Source: Paenibacillus sp. W2I17 (GTDB lineage Bacteria; Bacillota; Bacilli; Paenibacillales; Paenibacillaceae). Taken from it: a stretch of DNA of 64,000 nucleotides. This document shows, piece after piece, positions 26,131 through 36,626 of the stretch. Under the pieces are notes generated by a model. That model was given only the letters and a program-made list of their open reading frames with translations. It had not been told where the DNA came from and did no database searches. The stretch spans positions 4,960,001-5,024,000 of the forward strand of contig NZ_JAUSXM010000001.1 of the NCBI RefSeq assembly GCF_030815985.1, written 5' to 3'. Position 1 is the stretch's first letter. Each line of letters begins with the position of its first letter. The position numbers were made by a program, and so were the translations under genes.

Positions 26131-26145
26131 TGTTACACGTTAACA
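26131..26145. promoter_or_regulatory. Palindrome upstream of the gluconokinase gene
   Basis: TGTTA-CACGT-TAACA is a perfect 5+5+5 inverted repeat 43 bases upstream of the kinase ATG, in a position suited to an operator. The cognate regulator is unknown. Confidence 0.4.
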
Positions 26146-26149
26146 CTTC

Positions 26150-26254
26150 GGGTACAGAAAGCCTTCCGATCGCGTAAATGCGAAGCATATGCTTTCGAAG
26201 TAGCTTTCCTCTGGAAAGCTTTTAACTCCATTTCTTCAGGCCCTTTCTGTCCCC
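26150..26254. ncRNA. Multi-stem-loop structured intergenic element
   Basis: An outer stem (GGGTACAGAAAG at 26150-26161 with CTTTCTGTCCCC at 26243-26254, 11 of 12 paired) encloses a GCATATGC-centred hairpin at 26181-26197 and a perfect hairpin AGCTTTCC-TCT-GGAAAGCT at 26202-26220. It lies between the importer operon and the kinase gene, both on the minus strand. Whether it acts as RNA (processing site, attenuator) or as DNA is unknown. Confidence 0.45.
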
Positions 26255-26354
26255 TCCGCGCACGTGGCGCTATTCATCCAACTTATATGGCATCTGTTAT
26301 TTCATATATAGATAAGAATATCAGACTTAAGGGATGGATCAAAATGCCACAATC

Positions 26355-27182
26355 TTAGTCCTTCACTGCCCCTGCCGCGATATCCGAGATAAACTGTCGG
26401 CTGATGAACAGGAACATAACGATGAGCGGAATGACGGCAAGCAACGTACCCGCGATAACCATGGCATAGTCTGTGTTATACAGTCCGTTTAATTGAGACA
26501 ACGCAATCTGCAACGTATATTTGCGTTCATCCGTCAGGACGATCAAAGGCCACAGATAATCATTCCATACGCCGATGAAGGTGAACGCGCCGAGGAAAGC
26601 AAAGGCAGGTCGCAGAATAGGCAGCGCTACGTTCCAATAGAGTCGGAAGAAATTACAGCCGTCGATGCGGCCCGCATCCAGCAGATCGTTCGGAATTGAC
26701 TCCGTGGCATATTGGCGAATCCAGAAGATACCGAAGGCGTTCACCATGCCGGGAATAATAAGGGCTTTGAAGGAACCGACCCAGCCGAACGTAGCCATCA
26801 GTACGAAGGAAGGCACCAGCGACAGCTGCGAAGGTACCATCATGGTGGCGAGCAGCAGGATGAAGAGCCACTTTTTGCCGGGAAATTCAAACTTCGCAAA
26901 CGCAAACCCCGCCAGTGAGTCAAAAAACAGCACAAGAATCGTTACGAGGCCTGACACAAACAACGTATTTAGAAAAGCTCCCCAGAAATCAATCTGCTGC
27001 AACACCCGCGTGATGTTATTCCACAGTTCACCCCCGAACCAGAGCTGGGGCGGAAACTTGTAGATATCAGACGTTGTCCGGGTGGACATTACAATCAGCC
27101 AATAGAACGGGAACATGGATATGAGCATGCCCCCGATAAGACCGGTATACAACACCAGCGATTTGAGGTGTTTGGTCGCCAT
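26355..27182 (-). CDS. Sugar ABC transporter permease (MalG-like)
   Basis: This 275-residue inner-membrane permease has six predicted membrane segments. The EAA loop is in LLDAGRIDGCNFFRLYWNVALP (~residues 170-191), and the C-terminus ISRQFISDIAAGAVKD is typical of the MalG class. It starts 20 bases after the stop of the MalF-like permease. It belongs to a binding protein - permease - permease operon that lacks an ATPase gene, implying a shared MsmX-type ATPase. The kinase gene downstream may process the imported substrate. Confidence 0.92.
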   Translation of the reverse strand: MATKHLKSLVLYTGLIGGMLISMFPFYWLIVMSTRTTSDIYKFPPQLWFGGELWNNITRVLQQIDFWGAFLNTLFVSGLVTILVLFFDSLAGFAFAKFEFPGKKWLFILLLATMMVPSQLSLVPSFVLMATFGWVGSFKALIIPGMVNAFGIFWIRQYATESIPNDLLDAGRIDGCNFFRLYWNVALPILRPAFAFLGAFTFIGVWNDYLWPLIVLTDERKYTLQIALSQLNGLYNTDYAMVIAGTLLAVIPLIVMFLFISRQFISDIAAGAVKD

Positions 27183-27202
27183 GTGCGCTCCCCCTTATCA
27201 CA

Positions 27203-28153
27203 TCAGGATGATTTGCCTTGAACAAGCTTCCAGTTCACAATCGAGAACAGGGCGATAATAAGGAACATGCCCCAACCAACGGCAGCGCCATATCCGAAGT
27301 AATTGTTAATGAAGGATTCACGGTAGAGGTACAATACAATCGTCATGCCTGCTGCACCTGCGCCACCATCATTACCTACCAATACTTGTGGCTCAGTGAA
27401 CAGCTGCATACCGCCAATCGTTGATGTAATGACCGTAAACAGGATCACAGGACGCAGCATCGGAATTGTAATTCGGAAAAACGACTGTATCGCTGATGCG
27501 CCGTCAATCTTGGCTGCTTCGTATAATGTCTGCGGGATACTCTGTAATCCGGCCAGATAGATGACGGCGTTATATCCGGTCCAGCGCCAGACTACCATGG
27601 AGGAGATTGCGACTTTAATGCCCCATGGTGCATTAAGCCACTCCACAACCGGTAGCCCGACCGACTGTAACAGATAATTGAGAAATCCATAATTGTTGGC
27701 AAATAAGGCACCGAAGATAATGGCTACCGCCACGATGGACGTAACGTTTGGCAGGAAATAACCGACCCGAAATAATGTACGGAACTTCACAAATGGTGCA
27801 TGCAGCAGAAATGCAATAATCAGGGCGAAGAAGAGCATCGGAATCGTCGAATAGATCCAGATCATGAACGTGTTACCTACGGCTTGCCAGAACTCGGCAT
27901 CGGTCAGCATGTATTTGAAATTGTTGAGTCCGTTGTACGTCATGACACCGATGCCATCCCATTTATGAAAAGCCAGATAGAGTGAGAATCCGATCGGGAA
28001 CAGGCCAAATACCGCAAACAGAATATAAAACGGCGATATCGCAACATAAAGTGCACGATGCTCCCACATTCTCGCCCATAGTGACTTCTGCCGATCCAGA
28101 TCAGGTCTTGCATTTCCGGGATCGGGAGTAAGACGAGGTTCAGTTACAGCCAT
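27203..28153 (-). CDS. Sugar ABC transporter permease (MalF-like)
   Basis: This 316-residue permease has a ~30-residue polar N-terminus, then six membrane segments. The EAA loop lies in LYEAAKIDGASAIQSFFRITIPML (~residues 211-234). The family pattern NFKYMLTDAEFWQAVGNTF is clear. AGGAGG lies upstream of its ATG. It sits 44 bases downstream of the binding-protein gene and pairs with the next permease to form the channel. Substrate unknown. Confidence 0.92.
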   Translation of the reverse strand: MAVTEPRLTPDPGNARPDLDRQKSLWARMWEHRALYVAISPFYILFAVFGLFPIGFSLYLAFHKWDGIGVMTYNGLNNFKYMLTDAEFWQAVGNTFMIWIYSTIPMLFFALIIAFLLHAPFVKFRTLFRVGYFLPNVTSIVAVAIIFGALFANNYGFLNYLLQSVGLPVVEWLNAPWGIKVAISSMVVWRWTGYNAVIYLAGLQSIPQTLYEAAKIDGASAIQSFFRITIPMLRPVILFTVITSTIGGMQLFTEPQVLVGNDGGAGAAGMTIVLYLYRESFINNYFGYGAAVGWGMFLIIALFSIVNWKLVQGKSS

Positions 28154-28197
28154 ATGAATTCCTCCTTTGCGGATAACGAAACCACACGTTCTTCAGG

Positions 28198-29472
28198 TTA
28201 ACGCTGCAATTCCCGCTCGACGCGGTGTACCGTATCCGTCCAGACCTGCTGTGGATCGGCATTTTGCTTCGCGACATCATTCAGCCGCCGGGTGATAATG
28301 TTGTGTACGGAGGGGTATCTTTCTCCAAAAAAAGCATCCGGCACTTGCTGTGCCGATTCGGCAAATACTGGTCCTGTCGCCTGTCCACCGAAGAAAGGTT
28401 CTTTTTCTTTCATGGCAGGATCATCAAACACACCTGGTGCAGAAGGGAACAGGTTCAATGTCTGATATTGCTCCAGTTGATTTTCGGGACTTTGCAGCCA
28501 GCGAACCAGTTCGAAGGCTTCCTGAGGATGTTCACTCGACTTCAGGATGGACAGGAATGATCCTCCGTTATTGCCATCTCCCCCCGGTGCCCGAGCGACC
28601 CGCCACTTCCCGGATGTATCCGGAGCGGCTTCCTGAAGAACTTGTTTCATCCAGACAGCACCTACAAAAGAGGCGATTTCACCATTATTCATCGCGGCGT
28701 TCCAGCCCGGAGTCCAGCCATCTGCATTGGCAAGTAGTCCCTTCTCTTTGAAAGCAACGGCCGTATCCCAGCTCTTGCCCACAATAGGGGAATCCATGCC
28801 GATAAAGGACCCGTCCGGCCGGAAATAACGCTCCGCAGACTGCGATATGACTTGGTTGTAAACGGTTGCAATATTGTCGGTTAGAAAAACCTTGCCTCCG
28901 AATTTTTCCTTGAGCTGTTCTCCGGCAGCAGCATATGCATCCCAGCTGTTGATCTGGCGTGTAACGTCCTCGGGATCAGATGGCAATCCGGCTTCCTTGA
29001 ACAGATCTTCTCGGTAGAAGAGGGCTGTTGGCCCTGTATCCATCGGGAAACCGATCATCTGTCCGCTTGGCGTAACGCCTTGCTTCCATTTCCACGGCAG
29101 ATACTGGTCTTCAATATCTCCAGCACCGAGATCATACAGATTATAGAAACGGTCCTCACTGGGGAATAGCTCCATGATCCAGTCGTTCAATGCCACAATG
29201 TCTGGTTCACCTGAGCGTGCAGCGAGTGTTGTTTTGAGCTTTGCTTTGAAATCACCGCCGATTTTCTGAGCTGTCAGTTCGATATTGGGGAACTTTTCCT
29301 TAGCCCTGGCAATCAACTTATCGTCGATGGAACGATTCCAGTACCATAATGTAAGCGCTACCTTTTTATTGCTCGCTGAATCGTCCTGTCCGGGCCAGAT
29401 GGAGCATCCGCTTATGAGCAGGACGCAGACCATCAGTATGGCTGTCCAGCATGTTCTTTTCCGGCGGATCAT
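28198..29472 (-). CDS. Sugar ABC transporter substrate-binding lipoprotein (CUT1 family)
   Basis: This 424-residue lipoprotein starts MIRRKRTCW, with a hydrophobic core and lipobox LISGC. The mature part has the family-1 binding-protein signatures LTLWYWNRSIDDK, ALFYREDLFKEAGLP and WLQSPENQL. ATG at 29472 is chosen because GAGGGGG lies eight bases upstream and the signal peptide begins there. The frame is open for 58 more codons upstream without such support. It is the first gene of the minus-strand importer operon, behind a palindrome at 29533-29557. Confidence 0.92.
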   Translation of the reverse strand: MIRRKRTCWTAILMVCVLLISGCSIWPGQDDSASNKKVALTLWYWNRSIDDKLIARAKEKFPNIELTAQKIGGDFKAKLKTTLAARSGEPDIVALNDWIMELFPSEDRFYNLYDLGAGDIEDQYLPWKWKQGVTPSGQMIGFPMDTGPTALFYREDLFKEAGLPSDPEDVTRQINSWDAYAAAGEQLKEKFGGKVFLTDNIATVYNQVISQSAERYFRPDGSFIGMDSPIVGKSWDTAVAFKEKGLLANADGWTPGWNAAMNNGEIASFVGAVWMKQVLQEAAPDTSGKWRVARAPGGDGNNGGSFLSILKSSEHPQEAFELVRWLQSPENQLEQYQTLNLFPSAPGVFDDPAMKEKEPFFGGQATGPVFAESAQQVPDAFFGERYPSVHNIITRRLNDVAKQNADPQQVWTDTVHRVERELQR

Positions 29473-29532
29473 GTGTATTACCCCCTCATCATTAAGTTCG
29501 AGGCATGAAGTGCTTTGGACTACAACATTAGT

Positions 29533-29557
29533 GTATGAGCAGTTTATAAACTCATAC
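29533..29557. promoter_or_regulatory. Operator-like palindrome upstream of the second sugar importer
   Basis: GTATGAG at 29533-29539 is exactly complementary to CTCATAC at 29551-29557, and the interior contains the palindrome GTTTATAAAC (29542-29551). It is ~60 bases before the binding-protein ATG on the minus strand, so it may regulate the importer. The regulator is not in the window or is not recognised. Confidence 0.45.
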
Positions 29558-29613
29558 CCAATATTCCTGAAATGAAACACATATTTGTGTCGATTGCGTA
29601 ACATAAATTGGGT

Positions 29614-29684
29614 AGTTACTTTAAAAATAAAAGTTACTTGACACATTATAATTTTTATTCTAAACTAACTTACATAAAGTAACT
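29614..29684 (+). promoter_or_regulatory. Promoter and HxlR-type operator module of the GTP cyclohydrolase II gene
   Basis: TTGACA at 29638-29643 and TAAACT at 29661-29666 are 17 bases apart. The half-site AGTTACTT occurs at 29614-29621 and 29632-29639, and its exact complement AAGTAACT at 29677-29684. ACTAACTT overlaps the -10. The 51 bases 29634-29684 align without gaps to 36688-36738 upstream of the DoxX gene (35 identities by my count). Confidence 0.65.
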
Positions 29685-29795
29685 AATGATGATGAGAATA
29701 ATATAGATACGTACTATATAACATCCAAGTGATCCAATTTCATGCTGGATGCGAATCAATCAACAGACAAGTTGGCCTAAACAGGAGGAACGACA

Positions 29796-30563
29796 ATGAT
29801 CAATTCACATATTATTCAACTGCTTGCCCCCAAAATTCAGACTTTTCCGAGTGGAAAAGAGTTCATATACCTGGTGGGGCCAATCAAACTCCCGGTTAAC
29901 CTCGATGGGGAGACCAAGACATTCCAGTGGTATAGCTGGATGAAGTCAGACAAAGCAATGGAGAGCGGCGAGTTAATTGAATCTCTTGCTGAAGCTGAAC
30001 TGGCAGAGCGTCAACAATCCAGTGTTCTGGTGTATGGTGACTTTGCCGACGCACAAGAAGCGCTGATTCGGATGCATAGCATCTGTCATACAGGCGACAT
30101 CTTTGGCAGTAAACGCTGTGATTGCGGCTTCCAATTGGAGCAATCCATGAAAATGATCGCCGCTCATGGAGCGGGTGCACTGTTCTATCTTGCGAACCAT
30201 GAGGGACGTGGCATTGGTCTGTTCAGCAAAGCCATGGCGTACATTTTGCAAGAAGAAGGTCTGGATACGGTAGATGCAAACTTGCAACTCGGATTCACAG
30301 ACGATGCCCGCAATTATGACGATGCGATTGCCGTATTGCGTGCGCTTCGCTCCGCACCGGTTACATTGATCACCAACAATCCACGGAAGCTCGCTGCTTT
30401 GCAGGAAGCGGGATTGAATGTGGGCGGACGTGTGCCACTATGGGGAGATCGCTCTGCTTTCAACGAGAAATATCTGCAAACGAAAGTGAACCGTTCCGGT
30501 CATTTGGCAGAAAGTGATGGTTGGGCCGGGGCAGAGACGCTGCTTCCGCATGCGCAGGCTTAA
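29796..30563 (+). CDS. ribA: GTP cyclohydrolase II (stand-alone RibA type)
   Basis: This 255-residue cytosolic enzyme would convert GTP to the diaminopyrimidine precursor of riboflavin. Zinc ligands C97, C108 and C110 have the exact C-x10-C-x-C spacing of E. coli RibA (CHTGDIFGSKRCDC). The GTP-binding NHEGRGIGL, VDANLQLGF and ITNNPRKLAALQEAGL follow. It is the cyclohydrolase alone, without the DHBP-synthase domain usual in Bacillus RibA, and it is not next to other rib genes. AGGAGG lies before ATG. Its promoter shares a module with the DoxX gene at 36.9 kb, suggesting stress-responsive flavin supply rather than the housekeeping pathway (inference). Confidence 0.9.
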   Translation: MINSHIIQLLAPKIQTFPSGKEFIYLVGPIKLPVNLDGETKTFQWYSWMKSDKAMESGELIESLAEAELAERQQSSVLVYGDFADAQEALIRMHSICHTGDIFGSKRCDCGFQLEQSMKMIAAHGAGALFYLANHEGRGIGLFSKAMAYILQEEGLDTVDANLQLGFTDDARNYDDAIAVLRALRSAPVTLITNNPRKLAALQEAGLNVGGRVPLWGDRSAFNEKYLQTKVNRSGHLAESDGWAGAETLLPHAQA

Positions 30564-30596
30564 TCATTATTTATAGACGTATACGAATAGATGGCT

Positions 30597-30644
30597 AGCC
30601 GTTGATGTACTCTCTGTTATGGAGAAGTACAACAGCGGCTTTTT
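30597..30644 (+). terminator. Rho-independent terminator after the GTP cyclohydrolase II gene
   Basis: AGCCGTTGATGTACT pairs with AGTACAACAGCGGCT (13 of 15 positions), followed by TTTTT. It separates the cyclohydrolase gene from glpP. Confidence 0.85.
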
Positions 30645-30755
30645 GCTATGGATGATAGGGTAGCGATCAGGTTTTCCTGATTCACGGAATGGCTTGCCGT
30701 TCCCGCAGTGCGGATTATACAATATAGTCATCTGATGAATGCGGGAGGAACCAAG

Positions 30756-32841
<2,086 letters not shown>

Positions 32842-32878
32842 GCATTTTGCATAAATCACCTGAGCGTCTTCCAATCAG

Positions 32879-32919
32879 CAAAATATAGATCGAAATGATT
32901 TTGTTCGTCTATATTTTGT
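32879..32919 (+). terminator. Terminator after glpK
   Basis: AAAATATAGA pairs with TCTATATTTT, with further CGAA/TTCG pairing apart from a bulged T. The T-rich end serves as the tail. The remaining gap 32920-33262 before the glpD leader contains AT-rich sequence and a possible promoter, with no gene. Confidence 0.7.
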
Positions 32920-33201
32920 ACCCGTGAGCGGAATGATTCGAATTATGAAAAATGCTAAATAAAAGAAATGAATATTTCTTGGTGTGGGTATTTGTACTTT
33001 TTAACTAAACATATGTTATAAATGATATTTACTGGTGGAAAATGATGCATGATTTACAGGGTTATTCTTCCTGGAGGGGGCAAAATATATACCCACTATA
33101 AGGAAAAAAACAAGGTTAGTGGATTCATTTGAAATTCCATCCTTTGGCAGAACAACTTTTTGAATTTTTTTTGAATAATGTGTCATTTCAGGACTTCACG
33201 C

Positions 33202-33230
33202 CGTCAAAAATCTGTGATAGGATAAAGGCA
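33202..33230 (+). promoter_or_regulatory. Candidate glpD promoter
   Basis: TTCACG and TAGGAT are separated by 17 bases, upstream of the leader terminator. Both hexamers are only fair matches to the SigA consensus. Confidence 0.35.
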
Positions 33231-33262
33231 CAAGTTAAAAAATGATGTCTGGAGATCGGGAG

Positions 33263-33314
33263 GGACCACGTGCCGCTCAGCAATTGCTGAGCGAATGACG
33301 TGGTCCTTTTTTTG
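33263..33314 (+). terminator. glpD leader terminator, presumed GlpP antitermination target
   Basis: GGACCACGT pairs with ACGTGGTCC, enclosing CGCTCAGCAATTGCTGAGCG, itself a perfect palindrome, followed by seven Ts. It lies 43 bases before the glpD ATG, exactly where B. subtilis glpD has its GlpP-controlled leader terminator. Confidence 0.88.
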
Positions 33315-33356
33315 TTTTTTACGGAAATATTAAGGGGATAAATGGGAGGTTCAAGA

Positions 33357-35015
33357 ATGACAGAAACGTTCTCGTCAGCACACCGGACCGAATATTTGCA
33401 AAATATGGCGAATGCACATTTTGACGTATTAATTATTGGCGGCGGGATTACAGGCGCAGGGATTGCATTGGACGCGGCTTCCCGTGGATTGAAGACAGCG
33501 CTTGTAGAAATGCAGGATTTTGCAGCAGGTACATCCAGTCGTTCGACCAAGCTTGTCCATGGCGGATTACGTTATTTGAAGCAATATGAAGTGAAGATGG
33601 TTGCTGAGGTAGGACGGGAGCGGGCTGTAGTTTATGAGAATGGGCCACATGTGACCACACCGGAACCGATGTTGTTACCGATCTATACGGCTGGCACGTT
33701 CGGCCGCTTCAGCACATCCATTGGACTGATGGTGTATGACCGGCTCGCCGGGGTGAAGCGCAGTGAACGGCGCCAAATGTTGAATGCTGGAGCGGTGTCA
33801 GACAGTGAACCTTTATTACGCAAACAGGGGTTGTTGGGTGGTGGACTCTATGTGGAGTACCGGACTGATGATGCCAGGCTCACCATAGAAGTTATGAAAG
33901 AAGCTGTCAAACGTGGGGCACAGGCAGTGAACTACGTTAAGGCGAAAGGTTTCCTGAAGGAAAATGGCAAGATCACAGGTATTGAAGCTATGGATCAGAT
34001 CGGTGGTCAGACCTATACGCTGAAAGCAAGCAAGGTGATCAACGCTTCCGGTCCATGGGTGGACGGTCTGCGGGAATTGGACGGTTCGCGCCAGGGGAAA
34101 ACGCTGCAGATGACCAAAGGCATTCATTTGGTCTTTGATGGTGAACGATTCCCATTAAGACAGGCCGTCTATTTTGATACACCAGATGGTCGAATGGTGT
34201 TTGCTGTCCCGCGTGATGGCAAAACCTATGTGGGGACAACCGACACCGTATATCAGGACGATCCTGCACACCCCCAAATTTCCGACTCCGACCGTGATTA
34301 TGTCATTAATGCAGTCAATGGCATGTTTCCAGATGTACGGATTGGTACCGAGGATGTGGAATCTGGATGGGCGGGTGTACGACCACTAATTCATGAGGAA
34401 GGTAAGAATCCTTCCGAAATTTCACGTAAAGATGAAGTCTGGGTATCCGATTCCAACCTGATTACGATTGCCGGGGGCAAATTAACCGGATACCGTAAAA
34501 TGGCCGAGATGGTCGTTGATCTCGTCGCACGCCAGATGGAGCAGGAGAGTGGGCATTCCATAGGCCCTTGTGTAACGAAAAAGATGCCCATCTCCGGCGG
34601 TGATGTAGGGGGATCGGCTGGATTTGTATCGTATGCGGAGCGCAAGATCAAGGACGGTGTTGCCCTCGGGCTTGCCCGACCTGCTGCGGAGCGGCTGGTT
34701 CGCACGTATGGTTCCAATGTGGAGGCACTGTATGAGCGAATGCCCGATCCACGAACCAAGTCCGAGCTTCATGGCATGCCACAGGAGCTATTGCTGATGC
34801 TGCGTTACGCGATTGATGAAGAGATGGCTGTAACCCCGTCTGACTTTTTGGTACGAAGGACAGGTGATTTATTCTTCCGTATTGATGAAGTTCGTCGCTA
34901 TAAAGCAGCGGTTATCTCATACATGGCAGGTTGTTTGAACTGGTCTGAAGAGCAAGAGGTTAAACATACACAGGAACTGGATCAGCTGCTGCTGGAAGCA
35001 TCCGGCAAAATCTGA
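33357..35015 (+). CDS. glpD: Aerobic glycerol-3-phosphate dehydrogenase
   Basis: This 552-residue FAD-dependent, membrane-associated enzyme oxidises glycerol-3-phosphate to dihydroxyacetone phosphate and feeds electrons to menaquinone. The FAD dinucleotide motif IIGGGITGAGIALDAASRG begins near residue 26. FAAGTSSRSTKLVHGGLRYL, MTKGIHLVFDGERFPL and WVSDSNLITIAGGKLTGYRKMAE are GlpD signatures. ATG at 33357 follows GGGAGG by seven bases. An ATG at 33342 lies before that site. Expression is probably GlpP-dependent via the leader terminator. Confidence 0.97.
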   Translation: MTETFSSAHRTEYLQNMANAHFDVLIIGGGITGAGIALDAASRGLKTALVEMQDFAAGTSSRSTKLVHGGLRYLKQYEVKMVAEVGRERAVVYENGPHVTTPEPMLLPIYTAGTFGRFSTSIGLMVYDRLAGVKRSERRQMLNAGAVSDSEPLLRKQGLLGGGLYVEYRTDDARLTIEVMKEAVKRGAQAVNYVKAKGFLKENGKITGIEAMDQIGGQTYTLKASKVINASGPWVDGLRELDGSRQGKTLQMTKGIHLVFDGERFPLRQAVYFDTPDGRMVFAVPRDGKTYVGTTDTVYQDDPAHPQISDSDRDYVINAVNGMFPDVRIGTEDVESGWAGVRPLIHEEGKNPSEISRKDEVWVSDSNLITIAGGKLTGYRKMAEMVVDLVARQMEQESGHSIGPCVTKKMPISGGDVGGSAGFVSYAERKIKDGVALGLARPAAERLVRTYGSNVEALYERMPDPRTKSELHGMPQELLLMLRYAIDEEMAVTPSDFLVRRTGDLFFRIDEVRRYKAAVISYMAGCLNWSEEQEVKHTQELDQLLLEASGKI

Positions 35016-35083
35016 GGCAGGATTTCAAGATCGAGAGTCGAATGGAACATGTAAGCGTGTAACATAGAGAGGGGATTACATCC

Positions 35084-36088
35084 ATGACATTACAGATCGG
35101 AATCATTGGAACAGGCTGGTTCAGTAAGGTACACGCGGATATTCTCGCACGGATGGAAGGTGTTCGTGTTGCGAGTGTCTGTGGAACATCGCTCGAAAAG
35201 GCAGAGGCTATGGCCTCCGTTTATGATGCTGTTGGTTACGGGGAACTTGAACATATGCTGGATGGTGAGAAGCTGGATGCGGTGTATATCTGTGTGCCTC
35301 CGATGTCTCACGGGTCGATTGAGTCCGAATTAATCCGACGCGATATTCCATTCCTGGTGGAGAAACCGCTGAGTACCGGAATGGATGTTCCGCGTCAGGT
35401 GTTGGATCAGGTACAAAAGAGCGGATTGTTAACCTCTGTAGGATACCATTTCCGTTATCAGGAGGCCGCGCAGGTCCTGCAGCAAGCGATGAAAGAACAG
35501 ACGGTCGGCATGGCTCTTGGTCGCTGGATGGGCGGAATGCCAGGGGTCGCCTGGTGGCGGCGTCAGGACGGTTCAGGAGGACAATTCGTAGAGCAGACTA
35601 CACATATTGTAGACTTGCTTCGGTATTGTGCAGGAGAAGTTACGGAGGTATATGCTGTAGCAGCTCAGCGAAGCATGCATGAGAAGCATGAGCATGTGAC
35701 CGTTGCCGATGTGGCAAATGTGACGCTCAAGTTGGAAAGTGGAGCGATTGCCAGTATCGCCAATACATGTCTGTTGCCAGACGGAGAGGGCGGCGCAGGA
35801 CTCCAGTTCTACACGGATGCAGGTGTGTGGGATTGGACGCCAGAACGTTTGCTTCTGCCAAGTGCCGCAAAACATGCGATGGCAGGTCTGGAGATTCCGG
35901 CAGGACATAATCCATACGAGCGTGAGAATGAAGCGTTCATTCACGCCCTGCGTACGGGGGACCGTTCACGAATTCTGTCCGATTATGCGGATGCCTGCCG
36001 TACACAGGAGATTACGACGGCGGCGCTGGCATCAGCAGATTCCGGTCTGCCTGTACAGCTTCAGCCTTCTAAACATCTCTCTCATTAA
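35084..36088 (+). CDS. Gfo/Idh/MocA-family NAD(P)-dependent oxidoreductase
   Basis: This 334-residue two-domain dehydrogenase has an N-terminal Rossmann fold IGIIGTGWFSKVHADIL, the family motif FLVEKPLSTG near residue 90, and the C-terminal alpha/beta domain with GGQFVEQTTHIVDLLRY containing the catalytic-region His. Members oxidise or reduce sugars, inositols and related compounds. The substrate here is unknown. GAGAGGGG lies upstream of ATG. It follows glpD by 68 bases and could be cotranscribed with it. A long perfect terminator follows. Confidence 0.88.
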   Translation: MTLQIGIIGTGWFSKVHADILARMEGVRVASVCGTSLEKAEAMASVYDAVGYGELEHMLDGEKLDAVYICVPPMSHGSIESELIRRDIPFLVEKPLSTGMDVPRQVLDQVQKSGLLTSVGYHFRYQEAAQVLQQAMKEQTVGMALGRWMGGMPGVAWWRRQDGSGGQFVEQTTHIVDLLRYCAGEVTEVYAVAAQRSMHEKHEHVTVADVANVTLKLESGAIASIANTCLLPDGEGGAGLQFYTDAGVWDWTPERLLLPSAAKHAMAGLEIPAGHNPYERENEAFIHALRTGDRSRILSDYADACRTQEITTAALASADSGLPVQLQPSKHLSH

Positions 36089-36105
36089 AAGGTTGAAGGT
36101 AATAT

Positions 36106-36162
36106 AAATACGCCTGAATCAGGGAATGATCCGCAGATCAGCCTGATTCAGGCGTATTTGTG
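36106..36162 (+). terminator. Strong terminator after the Gfo/Idh/MocA gene
   Basis: An 18-base perfect stem (AAATACGCCTGAATCAGG at 36106-36123 with its complement at 36142-36159) ends in ATTTGTG. It lies between convergent genes and may act in both directions. Confidence 0.85.
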
Positions 36163-36192
36163 TTGAGTAGAGATTATTGAGCAGCAATTCAA

Positions 36193-36537
36193 CTACTCGG
36201 ATTTCTGCTGTTTCAACCAGTCAGATGACCAACTGTAGATCTGATCAATGACAGGTTCAATGGCTCTGCCTTTCGGTGTCAATTCATACTCTACACGGGG
36301 AGGTATCTCGGGAAACATGTGTCGGGTTACGATACCTTCCGTCTCCATTTCCTTCAATCGCTCCGATAAAAGTCGTCCACTGATCGCCATCTCTGCTTCA
36401 AGCTCCGTAAACCGCTTGGGTCCAGACAACAGTTGGTACATGATTAACAGTACCCACTTCTTGCCTATGATGTCTATGGCTTGAGTGATCATACAGGGAC
36501 TTGGTGATTTTACTTTTTTCAGCTTCAACGTGTTCAC
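36193..36537 (-). CDS. HxlR/DUF24-family regulator with one conserved N-terminal cysteine
   Basis: This 114-residue winged-helix repressor has the DUF24 signature KWVLLIMYQLLSGPKRFTELE, ISGRLLSERLKEMETEGIV and PRVEYELTPKGRAIEPVI. A cysteine at position 15 (SPSPCMITQAID) occupies the place of the redox-sensing Cys of HypR/YodB/CatR-type sensors of quinones, aldehydes and disulfide stress. It is divergent from the DoxX gene, whose promoter carries a module also found before the GTP cyclohydrolase II gene. Regulation of both is inferred. Confidence 0.88.
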   Translation of the reverse strand: MNTLKLKKVKSPSPCMITQAIDIIGKKWVLLIMYQLLSGPKRFTELEAEMAISGRLLSERLKEMETEGIVTRHMFPEIPPRVEYELTPKGRAIEPVIDQIYSWSSDWLKQQKSE

Positions 36538-36626
36538 CTCGATTCATAATTATTTTCTTCAAAGTTGTATATGAAAGGACATGTTTTCTGCCGCTTTAAG
36601 AATATAGGACATCCAAGTAAATGAGG

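Noticed and set aside
33263..33314. Riboswitch upstream of glpD
   Set aside because: The leader is a simple terminator hairpin with a plausible GlpP antitermination role. No known aptamer pattern is seen.
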